Positions 54,343-63,152 of a stretch of DNA of 64,000 nucleotides are shown here, piece after piece (within the stretch, counting starts at the first letter, position 1; every line of letters begins with the position of its first letter). A program made the position numbers and the translations under genes. Origin of the DNA: Comamonadaceae bacterium CG12_big_fil_rev_8_21_14_0_65_59_15 (GTDB lineage: Bacteria > Pseudomonadota > Gammaproteobacteria > Burkholderiales > Burkholderiaceae_C). The notes under the pieces are model-generated. The model was not told the DNA's origin, did not search any database, and worked only from the letters and a program-made list of their open reading frames with translations. The DNA lies in the NCBI GenBank assembly GCA_002786915.1, contig PCUV01000114.1, positions 124,974 to 188,973 of the forward strand, written 5' to 3'.

Positions 54343-56049
54343 ATGGCACAACGCATCACCATCGACCCCATCACGCGCATCGAGGGGCATCTGCGCATCG
54401 ATGTGGACATCAACAACGGCAAGGTCAACAAGGCATGGTCGTCCGGCCAGATGTGGCGTGGGGTCGAGCTGATTCTGCTCGGACGCGACCCGCGCGACGC
54501 CTGGACCATCACGCAGCGCATCTGCGGCGTCTGCACCACGGTGCATGCCATTTGCTCGGTACGGGCGGTAGAAAACGCGTTGAACCTGGAGATTCCGCTC
54601 AACGCGCAGTACATCCGCAACATCATCATCACGGCGCACGCGGTGCATGACGCCATTGTGCACTTTTATCATCTGTCAGCACTGGACTGGGTGGATGTGG
54701 TGTCGGCGCTGAAGGCCGACCCGGACAAAACGTCAGCGCTGGCTGAGAGCCTGTCCAGCTGGCATCTCAACAGCAAGCACGAAATGCGCAAGGTGCACGA
54801 GCGCCTGAAAGGCTTTGTCAACGGCGGGCAACTGGGCATCTTTACCAACGGCTACTGGGGTCACCCGGCCATGAAGCTCTCGCCCGAGGTGAACCTGCTG
54901 GCGGTGGCGCACTACCTGCAAGCGCTGGAAGTGCAGCGCAAGGCGAACAAGATCGTGGCGATTCTGGGCTCCAAAACGCCGCACATCCAGAACGTGGCGG
55001 TGGGTGGTGTGGCCAACCCGCTGGCCACCGACTCTGAAGCGGTGCTGACGGTAGAGCGGCTCATGGCCATCAAGGGCTACATCGACGACCTGGCAGACTT
55101 TGTCAAAAATGTCTATTTGATCGACGTGGCCGCCGTGGGGGCGTTCTATCCCGAGTGGACGCAGATTGGCAAGGGCATCACCAATTACTTGTCGGTGCCC
55201 GACATTCCGCTGGACACCAAGGGCACGCAGTTTGCCTTCCCGGGCGGCTTTATCCCGGGTGGTGATTTGAGCAAGCGCAAGGCCATCAGCAGCTTCCACG
55301 ACGACTACTTCAAGAAAGGCGTGGAAGAATCGGTCAAGCACTCCTGGTACAACTACGCCGAGGGTAAAGCACTGCACCCGTTCAAGGGCGAAACCACGCC
55401 CAATTACACCGACTTCAAGGATGACGCCAAGTACTCCTGGCTCAAGTCGCCCACCTTCTACGGTCAGGTGGCGCAGGTTGGGCCACTGGCGCGCGTGTTG
55501 AACGGTTTGGCCGCTGGCCACAAGCCCACCACCCAATACGCCACCGCCGCGCTCGAAACGGTTTCCGCCTTGGCTAAAACCAAGATCGGGCTGGAGGCAA
55601 TGCACTCCACCATTGGCCGCCACGCGGCACGCGCCATTACCTGCTGCGTGAATGTCGATACGCTGGCCGATCAATGGACCGCGTTGCTGACCAACATGGG
55701 CAAGGGCGATATGGCCACATTCAACAAACCGGTGTTTCCCAAGGACGAGGTTGCGGGCGTGGGTTTCCATGAAGCCCCGCGCGGCGCGCTGTCGCACTGG
55801 GTCGTTATTGACAACGGCAAGATCAAAAATTACCAATGCGTGGTGCCTTCCACCTGGAACGCCTGCCCGCGCAACGACAAGGACGAAGCCGGCCCCTATG
55901 AGGCTTCTCTGGTGGACACGCCCATTGCTGACGCCGAGAAACCCTTGGAAGTGCTGCGCACCATCCACTCGTTTGACCCCTGCATTGCCTGCGCCATCCA
56001 CCTGACCGACCCCAAGAGCGGCGCGGCGTTTTCGGTCAAGGCAGTCTGA
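54343..56049 (+). CDS. hybC: [NiFe]-hydrogenase large subunit
   Basis: 'ITIDPITRIEGHLRIDVDINNGKVNKAWSSGQMWRGVE', 'RICGVCTTVH', C-terminal 'DPCIACAIHLTDPKSGAAFSVKAV' with protease-cleaved tail. Confidence 0.96.
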   Translation: MAQRITIDPITRIEGHLRIDVDINNGKVNKAWSSGQMWRGVELILLGRDPRDAWTITQRICGVCTTVHAICSVRAVENALNLEIPLNAQYIRNIIITAHAVHDAIVHFYHLSALDWVDVVSALKADPDKTSALAESLSSWHLNSKHEMRKVHERLKGFVNGGQLGIFTNGYWGHPAMKLSPEVNLLAVAHYLQALEVQRKANKIVAILGSKTPHIQNVAVGGVANPLATDSEAVLTVERLMAIKGYIDDLADFVKNVYLIDVAAVGAFYPEWTQIGKGITNYLSVPDIPLDTKGTQFAFPGGFIPGGDLSKRKAISSFHDDYFKKGVEESVKHSWYNYAEGKALHPFKGETTPNYTDFKDDAKYSWLKSPTFYGQVAQVGPLARVLNGLAAGHKPTTQYATAALETVSALAKTKIGLEAMHSTIGRHAARAITCCVNVDTLADQWTALLTNMGKGDMATFNKPVFPKDEVAGVGFHEAPRGALSHWVVIDNGKIKNYQCVVPSTWNACPRNDKDEAGPYEASLVDTPIADAEKPLEVLRTIHSFDPCIACAIHLTDPKSGAAFSVKAV

Positions 56050-56071
56050 ACCGCGTCTTGCTACCATCCAC

Positions 56072-56100
56072 GGGGGCGGCGTGCTGTCGCCCCTTTTTTT
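56072..56100 (+). terminator. Intra-operon terminator/attenuator hairpin after the large subunit
   Basis: ggggcggcgtgctgtcgccccttttttt: GC-rich stem followed by T7 between hybC and hybD. Confidence 0.7.
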
Positions 56101-56116
56101 GCAACGGTATTGATCC

Positions 56117-56611
56117 ATGAATGCAGTCGTTTTGGGCATTGGCAACACCATCCTCACTGACGAGGCGGCGGGCGTGCGCGCGGTCGAGGCGCTGGAGCGC
56201 GCCTATGCCATTCCAGCGAATGTGACGCTGATCGACGGCGGCACCTCGGGCATGGAGATGATCGAAGACCTGTCCAACGTCGATTTTTTGCTGGTGCTGG
56301 ACGTGGTCTTGACCGGTGCGGCGCCGGGTACGCTGGTCAGAATTGCCGGTGACGAGATTCCGGTATTTTTCCGCGACAAGCTCTCGCCGCACCAGATCGG
56401 ACTGCCCGACGTGCTGGCCAGCCTGGAACTGCTCGGCGCCCTGCCCAAAGAGATTGTGGTGCTGGGGGTGGAGCCGGTGTCGCTGGAACTTGGCACCGAG
56501 ATGACGCCCGCTATTACAGCGGCTGTACCCAGGTTGGCTGACATGGCGCTCGGCGAATTAAGCCAGCGTGGTTATGTACTGGCACCCGCGTCCAGCGTCG
56601 CACTGGCCTGA
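56117..56611 (+). CDS. hybD: Hydrogenase maturation endopeptidase (HybD/HyaD family)
   Basis: 'MNAVVLGIGNTILTDEAAGVRAVEALERAYAIPANVTLIDGGTSGMEMIE'. Confidence 0.95.
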   Translation: MNAVVLGIGNTILTDEAAGVRAVEALERAYAIPANVTLIDGGTSGMEMIEDLSNVDFLLVLDVVLTGAAPGTLVRIAGDEIPVFFRDKLSPHQIGLPDVLASLELLGALPKEIVVLGVEPVSLELGTEMTPAITAAVPRLADMALGELSQRGYVLAPASSVALA

Positions 56612-56620
56612 AAGCTGCTG

Positions 56621-56887
56621 ATGTGCCTGGCCGCGCCCTCGTTGGTGATTGAAGTCGGTAACGACATGGCGGTGACCGAATGCTTTGGGGAGCGGCGCAG
56701 CGTCAGCCTGCTGCTGATGACCGAGCCGGTCAAGGTAGGCGACTATGTGCTGATTCAAGCGGGTGGCTTTGCGTTTGAACGCGTGGAGCCCGAGCGTGCG
56801 CAAGAAGCGCTGGCGCTGATGCAAGACCTGCTGACGCAACCCGACGACGCGCGCATCTGGGGCCACGCTGAAGGCCGAACGGCATGA
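56621..56887 (+). CDS. hybG: HypC/HybG/HupF family hydrogenase chaperone
   Basis: 'MCLAAPSLVIEVGNDMAVTECFGERRSVSLLLMTEPVKVGDYVLIQAGGFAFERVEPERAQEAL'. Confidence 0.92.
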   Translation: MCLAAPSLVIEVGNDMAVTECFGERRSVSLLLMTEPVKVGDYVLIQAGGFAFERVEPERAQEALALMQDLLTQPDDARIWGHAEGRTA

Positions 56888-57378
56888 CGCTGCGGGTGCA
56901 TGCCAATAACCCGCAAGACGATGTAGAAGCGGCGTTTTTTCGCATCCAGAACACACGCATGGCCGATGTGCCCATCCTCAACCCTGCGTTGCAGGTGCAG
57001 GCGATCGATTTTCAGCGCTGGCAGGGGCACTGGCTGGGCATCGTCGTCACACCCTGGTGCATGAACCTCATGCTGGTGCCGGGCAGCGCTGAAGAATGGG
57101 TTTCGGTGGGGGTCAACAAGCGCCGCTTCGTCCACTTTCCGGCAGGTGACTTTGCGTTTTTGGGCGGGCAAGAAGACGAAGTGGGCGAGTACCAGAGCTG
57201 TTCACTGTTTTCGCCGATGCATCAATTTGCCACCCAACAAGACGCAGTGCTGACCGCGCGCGCGTCGCTGGTGGGGCTGCTGGCGCCGTTACCTGACAAA
57301 GATGCCACCCCGTTGTCGTCAGAAAAGAAGCCAGCAGAACTGTCACGACGCGGGTTTTTATCGATGCGCAAGCGCTAA
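56884..57378 (+). CDS. hybE: HybE/HupJ-type [NiFe]-hydrogenase assembly chaperone
   Basis: 'MADVPILNPALQVQAIDFQRWQGHWLGIVVTPWCMNLMLVPG...RFVHFPAGDFAFLGGQEDEVGEYQSCSLFSPMHQF'. Confidence 0.93.
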   Translation: MTLRVHANNPQDDVEAAFFRIQNTRMADVPILNPALQVQAIDFQRWQGHWLGIVVTPWCMNLMLVPGSAEEWVSVGVNKRRFVHFPAGDFAFLGGQEDEVGEYQSCSLFSPMHQFATQQDAVLTARASLVGLLAPLPDKDATPLSSEKKPAELSRRGFLSMRKR

Positions 57379-57448
57379 GTTGGCGTTCACAATTACCATA
57401 CGTTCTATCAGGAAGGTGTGGGTAACCCCTTAGCCAACGGAGACAGGC

Positions 57449-57844
57449 ATGACATCGATTGCACAGTTCAACGCGCAAGCCAATAAGGTCACCGAGCGTG
57501 AACACGCCGAGCAACTGGGTTTGCTGCAGGCGCTCAGTGACGCAGTGGAATGCGGCGCCGATGCCCCAGAGGTGGGGCGCCAGCTTGACGCGCTGATTGC
57601 TTATAGCGAGGCGCATTTTGTGTCCGAAGAACTGCTGATGCGCATGAAAAGTTATGACGACTATGAAGAACATCAGGAAGACCACGCGCAGATGCTCATA
57701 CAAATGCGCGCCATGGCTGCTGACCATGCAGCCGGCCGAAGCGCGCTGATTCATGGCAAATTGCAAGGAATGTTCGACTTTATCTGCCGCCACATCGCCA
57801 CGCGTGACAAGCGTCTGGCCGATTACGTGCGCACCAACCAGTAG
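57449..57844 (+). CDS. Bacteriohemerythrin (hemerythrin domain protein) within the hydrogenase operon
   Basis: 'EHAEQLGLLQALSDAVEC...YSEAHFVSEELLMRMKSYDDYEEHQEDHAQML...FDFICRHIATRDKRLADYV' with hemerythrin His/Glu/Asp pattern. Confidence 0.88.
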   Translation: MTSIAQFNAQANKVTEREHAEQLGLLQALSDAVECGADAPEVGRQLDALIAYSEAHFVSEELLMRMKSYDDYEEHQEDHAQMLIQMRAMAADHAAGRSALIHGKLQGMFDFICRHIATRDKRLADYVRTNQ

Positions 57845-57855
57845 CGCGGGGCAAC

Positions 57856-58197
57856 ATGCACGAAATGTCGCTGGCCGAAGGCGTGCTACAGGTCATTGAA
57901 GACGCTGTGCAAAAAGACCCGTTCCAGAAGGTGACGACGGTCTGGCTGGAGATCGGGCAATTGAGCGGCGTTGAGCCCGAGGCGATGCGCTTTTGCTTTG
58001 ATGCCGTCACCCGCGATAGTGTCGCCGACGGTGCCAAACTGGAAATCATCGCCACGCCTGGTCAGGGCTGGTGTATGGCTTGCGCCCAGACGGTGCCAAT
58101 GCACGAGCTGTTTGGTGAATGTCCGCTCTGCGGGGGTTTTCAGTTGCAGGTCAGTGGTGGCACCGAGATGCGCGTGAAGGAACTCGAAGTCGCATGA
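57856..58197 (+). CDS. hypA: Hydrogenase nickel metallochaperone HypA
   Basis: 'MHEMSLAEGVLQVIEDAV...VWLEIGQLSGVEPEAMRFCFDAVTRDS'; Zn motif 'CMACAQTVPMHELFGECPLCGG'. Confidence 0.97.
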   Translation: MHEMSLAEGVLQVIEDAVQKDPFQKVTTVWLEIGQLSGVEPEAMRFCFDAVTRDSVADGAKLEIIATPGQGWCMACAQTVPMHELFGECPLCGGFQLQVSGGTEMRVKELEVA

Positions 58198-58240
58198 CCG
58201 ATGGGTGCCAATATTGAAGAATTCATGAAGGAGACAGGCA

Positions 58241-59266
58241 ATGTGTGTGACTTGTGGATGTGGTGAAGGCGAGGTTCAAATCGAGGGTGCGCAAGTGAAC
58301 GGCCACGTGCACGTGCATGTTCATACCCATGGTGATGGTGTGCAGCACAGCCATACGCATGCGCATACGGACGAACATGCTGCGCCCGGGCCTACGCACC
58401 TGCATGAGCACGAACCTGGCCATGCCGACGGTACGCAGCACACGCATACCCACACGCACACACCTGACGCTACCCATGAACATGAACATGACTTTGCTGA
58501 CGGTGCTGCTCATTCCCACGCCGCCGGCGTTACGCCCGCGCGCAGGGTGCAGATCGAGCAAGATATTCTGGCCAAGAACAACGCCTACGCCAGCGCGAAC
58601 CGGCAAGCGCTGACAGAGCGCGGCATCTTTGCCCTGAACCTGGTCAGCAGTCCCGGCTCTGGCAAGACCACGCTGCTATGCAAGACCATTGCGCTGTTGG
58701 GCGACCAGCCGGTGGCGGTGATCGAAGGCGACCAGCAAACCAGTCAGGACGCCGACCGCATCCGCGCCACCGGTGCACCGGCCATCCAGATCAACACCGG
58801 CAAGGGCTGCCACCTGGACGCGCACATGGTCGGCCACGCGCTGGAGCAACTGAACGTGCCCAGCGGCGCGCTGCTGCTGATCGAAAACGTCGGCAACCTG
58901 GTGTGCCCGGCGGCGTTTGATCTGGGCGAGGCGCACAAGGTAGTCATTCTGTCGGTGACCGAAGGCGAAGACAAACCGATCAAATACCCCGACATGTTTC
59001 GCGCCGCCAGCCTGATGCTGCTCAACAAGGTTGATCTGTTGCCGCACCTGAGCTACGACGTGGATGCGGCCATTGCGTTTGCACGCCGCGTCAACCCCGC
59101 GATCCGGGTCATCCAGGTGTCTGCCACCAGCGGTCAGGGCATGGACGAATGGCTGACTTATCTGCGCGCCGGTGTGGCGCGCGCTGCGGCAGCCCAACAG
59201 CAAACCGTGGCGTCCCTCAAGGCGCAAGTGGCGGCGCTGCAAGCGCAGTTGCAGGCGCGGGCTTGA
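58241..59266 (+). CDS. hypB: Hydrogenase nickel-incorporation GTPase HypB with His-rich nickel-binding stretch
   Basis: '[10 protein letters not shown]'; '[25 protein letters not shown]...[19 protein letters not shown]'; GTPase '[13 protein letters not shown]'. Confidence 0.97.
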   Translation: MCVTCGCGEGEVQIEGAQVNGHVHVHVHTHGDGVQHSHTHAHTDEHAAPGPTHLHEHEPGHADGTQHTHTHTHTPDATHEHEHDFADGAAHSHAAGVTPARRVQIEQDILAKNNAYASANRQALTERGIFALNLVSSPGSGKTTLLCKTIALLGDQPVAVIEGDQQTSQDADRIRATGAPAIQINTGKGCHLDAHMVGHALEQLNVPSGALLLIENVGNLVCPAAFDLGEAHKVVILSVTEGEDKPIKYPDMFRAASLMLLNKVDLLPHLSYDVDAAIAFARRVNPAIRVIQVSATSGQGMDEWLTYLRAGVARAAAAQQQTVASLKAQVAALQAQLQARA

Positions 59267-59334
59267 TGTCGCTCACTCTGATAGCCAAAGAGCCACCTGG
59301 GCGCATGGGATACAGCCTGTCAGTACCAACCGCA

Positions 59335-59417
59335 GAATCGGGGTCAGAGCCCAATTCGGTAGGGCTGCCCGGGCGAGTTCGAATGCCCTGCCCCGAATTG
59401 GGATCTGACCCCGATTC
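59335..59417. repeat. REPIN/REP-doublet-like hairpin between hypB and hypF
   Basis: gaatcggggtcagagcccaattcgg (59335-59359) vs ccgaattgggatctgaccccgattc (59393-59417): 24 of 25 positions complementary. Confidence 0.85.
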
Positions 59418-59435
59418 AGCTACCACTTCCCATCG

Positions 59436-61745
59436 ATGAAACCGACCCTGCTGGCGCGTCGCATCCGGGTCACCGGCGTGGTGCAGGGCGTGGGGTTTCG
59501 GCCCTTTGTCTGGCGCCTGGCGCATGAGCGCGCCCTTTGCGGCTGGGTGCGCAATGATGCGTTGGGGGTGGAAATTGCGGTGCAGGGTGCGGCGCATCAA
59601 GTCGAAGATCTGCTGCTGCGGCTGCGCAGTGAGGCGCCGCCTCTGGCACGGGTGGATACGGTTCAGGCGCGCGATACCGACTGCCAGCTCTGGCAAGGTT
59701 TTCAGATTGTTGATAGTGCGCCGGGCCTGACGCAGACCGCCATCGGCCCCGACGTTGCTGTGTGCGACGCCTGTCTGCAAGAGCTGTTTGACCCGGCCAA
59801 CCGGCGCTGGCGCCACCCGTTTATTACCTGCACGCATTGTGGCCCGCGCCTGACGGTAACACGCGCCTTGCCGTACGACCGGCCGCAGACCAGCATGGCG
59901 GGTTTTGACTTTTGCCCCGACTGTGCGCGTGAATACACCACCCCCGCAGATCGGCGTTTTCATGCAGAAACAACCTGTTGCCCCTTATGTGGGCCCGGCT
60001 TGACGCTATCAAAAATGGATGGCAGTGTGATCGCTGGCGACGCCATCGCGCAGACGCTGGCGCTGCTGCAACGCGGTGCCATCGTGGCCATCAAAGGCCT
60101 GGGTGGCTTTCATCTGGCGTGCGACGCGCGCGACGCCGATGCGGTGTCCCAACTGCGCCAGCGCAAGCAGCGCGACGCCAAACCGCTGGCGGTGATGGTG
60201 GCCAATGTGGCCAGCTTGCACCCCTATGCCCACGTCAGCTCAGCGCAGCAAGCTGCGCTGGAAAGCCGCGAGCGCCCCATCGTGTTGCTGCGCACCCAGC
60301 CTGATTGCGCCAGCCTGTTGCAAGGCATTGCCCCGGGTCTGGATGAGGTGGGTGTGCTGCTGCCGACTACACCGATGCACTACCTGCTGTTCCATGAGGC
60401 TGCGGGACGCCCGGCGGGTTGCGCTTGGCTCCAACAAGCGCAGCCGCTGGTGCTGGTGATGACCAGCGCCAACCCGGGAGGCGAGCCGATCGTGCGCGAC
60501 GCCGCTGAGGCGCGCGTGCGGCTGGCGGACATTGCCGACGCGCTGCTGGACCACGACCGCGAGGTGGTGCTGCGCTGTGACGACAGCGTGCTGCGGGTGC
60601 ACGATGACCACGCCAGTCTGTTGCGGCGCAGTCGCGGTTTTGCCCCCACGGCGATCCGGTTGCCGCAGGCCGGGCCGTCGGTGTTGGCGCTGGGCTCGCA
60701 CCTGAAAAACACCATCTGTGTCACGCGCGATAACGAGGCTTTCTTGTCGCCGCATGTGGGTTCGCTCGACAACGCCGCCACCTGCGACTATCTGGACGAA
60801 ACCGTGCAGCGCATGGTCAACCTGCTGGATGTGCACCCCGAACTGATTGCGCACGATCTGCACCCCGATGATTACAGCACGCGCGCCGCGCAGGCGCTGG
60901 CGCAGCGCTTTGGCGTGCCCACGCAAGCGGTGCAGCATCACCACGCACACATTGCCGCGGTGTGCGCCGAACACGGCTGGCAGGCACCCGTGCTGGGGCT
61001 GGCGCTGGACGGTTTTGGACTGGGCAGCGACGGCGGCGCCTGGGGCGGTGAGCTGTTGTACGTGCACGGCGGTCAGTGTGCGCGCCTGGGTTCGCTGCGC
61101 GCGTTGGGCTTGCCCGGGGGCGACCGTGCTGCGCGAGAGCCCTGGCGCATGGCGGCGGCCGTGTTGCACGCGCTGGGGCGCAACGCCGACATCAGCACGC
61201 GTTTTGCCGAACCCGCTGCGGCCACCGTCGCGGGCATGTTGCAGCGTGGTTTTAACAGCCCACCTACCAGCAGCATGGGCCGCCTGTTTGACGCGGCCGC
61301 TGCGTTGCTGGGGCTGTGCAACCATTCGCAGTACGAATCGCAGGCGGCCATTGTGCTGGAGCAGGCCGCCGCGCGGCACATCCAGGCGCACGGCTGGCCG
61401 CCCGCCATGCCGGGTGGCTGGGCTTTGGACGACAACTTCCAGTTGGACTTTTTACCTGTCTTGGCCACGCTACTGAACGCGCAAGCGGTCGATTTTGCTG
61501 CGGCGCGCTTTCATGCGACGCTGATCGCGGGGCTGGTGCAATGGCTGATGCGCGCAGTGGAGCATACCGGCGTCACGACAGTTGCGTTGGCAGGTGGCTG
61601 TTTGCACAACGCGTTGTTGTCGGCGGGGTTGGCGCAGCAGGGCGCACAGCGCGGCCTGAACGTGCTGCGTCCCACACGCACGTCGCCGGGCGATGCCAGT
61701 ATTTCTTTGGGCCAGGCCTGGGTGGCCATGCAATCTTTGGAGTAA
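59436..61745 (+). CDS. hypF: Carbamoyltransferase HypF
   Basis: Acylphosphatase 'RIRVTGVVQGVGFRPFVWRLAHE'; Zn fingers 'CDACLQELFDPANRRWRHPFITCTHCGPR', 'CPDCAREYTTPADRRFHAETTCCPLCGP'; 'HHHAHIAAVCAEHGW'. Confidence 0.97.
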   Translation: MKPTLLARRIRVTGVVQGVGFRPFVWRLAHERALCGWVRNDALGVEIAVQGAAHQVEDLLLRLRSEAPPLARVDTVQARDTDCQLWQGFQIVDSAPGLTQTAIGPDVAVCDACLQELFDPANRRWRHPFITCTHCGPRLTVTRALPYDRPQTSMAGFDFCPDCAREYTTPADRRFHAETTCCPLCGPGLTLSKMDGSVIAGDAIAQTLALLQRGAIVAIKGLGGFHLACDARDADAVSQLRQRKQRDAKPLAVMVANVASLHPYAHVSSAQQAALESRERPIVLLRTQPDCASLLQGIAPGLDEVGVLLPTTPMHYLLFHEAAGRPAGCAWLQQAQPLVLVMTSANPGGEPIVRDAAEARVRLADIADALLDHDREVVLRCDDSVLRVHDDHASLLRRSRGFAPTAIRLPQAGPSVLALGSHLKNTICVTRDNEAFLSPHVGSLDNAATCDYLDETVQRMVNLLDVHPELIAHDLHPDDYSTRAAQALAQRFGVPTQAVQHHHAHIAAVCAEHGWQAPVLGLALDGFGLGSDGGAWGGELLYVHGGQCARLGSLRALGLPGGDRAAREPWRMAAAVLHALGRNADISTRFAEPAAATVAGMLQRGFNSPPTSSMGRLFDAAAALLGLCNHSQYESQAAIVLEQAAARHIQAHGWPPAMPGGWALDDNFQLDFLPVLATLLNAQAVDFAAARFHATLIAGLVQWLMRAVEHTGVTTVALAGGCLHNALLSAGLAQQGAQRGLNVLRPTRTSPGDASISLGQAWVAMQSLE

Positions 61746-61752
61746 GTCAATC

Positions 61753-61995
61753 ATGTGTTTAGCATTACCGGTCAAAGTTGTTGAAGTCGGGCTAGGTCCA
61801 ACGGGTGAGTCGGCACTGGTCGATCTGGGCGGCGTCAAAAAAGAAATTTCGGTGGAGTTGCTCGACGATGTGCAGGTGGGCGATTACGTCATCCTGCACG
61901 TGGGCTACGCGCTGTCAAAGCTCGACCCTGAAGAGGCTGAACGTACGTTGGCGCTGTTTTCTGAGATGAACGATCAAGCACCGGTGAGCGCATGA
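61753..61995 (+). CDS. hypC: HypC/HybG/HupF family hydrogenase chaperone (second copy)
   Basis: 'MCLALPVKVVEVGLGPTGESALVDLGGVKKEISVELLDDVQVGDYVILHVGYALSKLDPEEAERTL'. Confidence 0.97.
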   Translation: MCLALPVKVVEVGLGPTGESALVDLGGVKKEISVELLDDVQVGDYVILHVGYALSKLDPEEAERTLALFSEMNDQAPVSA

Positions 61996-63152
61996 AATAC
62001 ATCGACGAGTTTCGCGACGGTGAGGTAGCCAAAACGTTGGCTGGCAAGATTGCCGCGCTGGCGCAGCCACAACGTAACTACAGTTTCATGGAGTTTTGCG
62101 GCGGCCACACGCACGCTATCTCTCGCTATGGGCTCACCGACTTGCTTCCGCCCAATGTGCGCATGGTGCATGGCCCGGGCTGTCCGGTGTGTGTGTTGCC
62201 GATTGGCCGCATCGACATGGCAATCGACCTGGCGCTACACCAGCAGGTGATTCTGTGCAGCTACGGCGACACACTGCGCGTGCCAGCGTCCCACGGCCTG
62301 TCGCTGCTGAAAGCCAAGGCGCGCGGTGGCGACATCCGTATGGTGTATTCCACGCTGGACGCGCTGCAAATAGCGCGCGACAACCCGCAGCGCAACGTCG
62401 TCTTCTTTGCCATCGGCTTTGAGACCACCACGCCCCCGACGGCGCTGGCGATTTTGCAGGCCGCCAAAGAGGGTTTGGGCAACTTCAGCGTGCTGTGCTG
62501 CCATGTGCTCACGCCCGCAGCCATCACGCAGATTCTGGAGTCACCCGAGGTGCGCCAGTGGGGCACGGTGCCGATTGACGGCTTTATCGGTCCGGCACAC
62601 GTTTCTACCGTGATCGGCAGCCAGCCGTATGAATTTTTTGCCGAGGAATACCGCAAACCGGTGGTGATTGCCGGCTTTGAGCCGCTGGACGTGATGCAGG
62701 CGATCCTGATGCTCATTGCCCAGGTCAACGATGGCCGCGCCGAAGTGGAGAACGAATTCGCCAGGGCGGTGAGCCGCGACGGCAACCGCAAGGCGCAGGA
62801 TCGGGTCGCCGAGGTGTTTGAGCTGCGCAGCGAGTTCGAATGGCGCGGCCTGTCGGTGGTGCCGTATTCGGCGTTGAAGATTCGTGAAAAATATGGCGCG
62901 TTCGATGCCGAGCGGCGCTTTGCTTTGACGTACCAATCCGTGCCCGACAACAAGGCGTGCGAATGCGGTGCCATTTTGCGCGGCGTGAAGCGTCCGCAAG
63001 ACTGCAAGATTTTTGGCACCGTCTGCACACCCGAAAACCCGATCGGCTCGTGCATGGTCAGCAGTGAAGGTGCCTGCGCCGCGTATTACAGTTATGGCCG
63101 CTACAAAGACATGCAGCCTGCGCTGAAAACAGAGGAAGCCCGCCATGAGTGA
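61992..63152 (+). CDS. hypD: Hydrogenase formation protein HypD
   Basis: 'YSFMEFCGGHTHAISRYGLTDLLPPNVRMVHGPGCPVCVLP'; 'CECGAILRGVKRPQDCKIFGTVCTPENPIGSCMVSSEGACAAYY'. Confidence 0.97.
   Translation: MKYIDEFRDGEVAKTLAGKIAALAQPQRNYSFMEFCGGHTHAISRYGLTDLLPPNVRMVHGPGCPVCVLPIGRIDMAIDLALHQQVILCSYGDTLRVPASHGLSLLKAKARGGDIRMVYSTLDALQIARDNPQRNVVFFAIGFETTTPPTALAILQAAKEGLGNFSVLCCHVLTPAAITQILESPEVRQWGTVPIDGFIGPAHVSTVIGSQPYEFFAEEYRKPVVIAGFEPLDVMQAILMLIAQVNDGRAEVENEFARAVSRDGNRKAQDRVAEVFELRSEFEWRGLSVVPYSALKIREKYGAFDAERRFALTYQSVPDNKACECGAILRGVKRPQDCKIFGTVCTPENPIGSCMVSSEGACAAYYSYGRYKDMQPALKTEEARHE

Noticed and set aside
54733-56157. 474-aa minus-strand ORF over the hydrogenase large subunit
   Set aside because: Antisense shadow of a strongly conserved gene; His/Arg/Gln/Val-biased composition
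58290-58520. CAT/CAC/GTG-rich simple-sequence tract
   Set aside because: Encodes the His-rich nickel-binding stretch of HypB; ordinary for this family
60240-61391. 383-aa minus-strand ORF over hypF
   Set aside because: Antisense shadow of hypF
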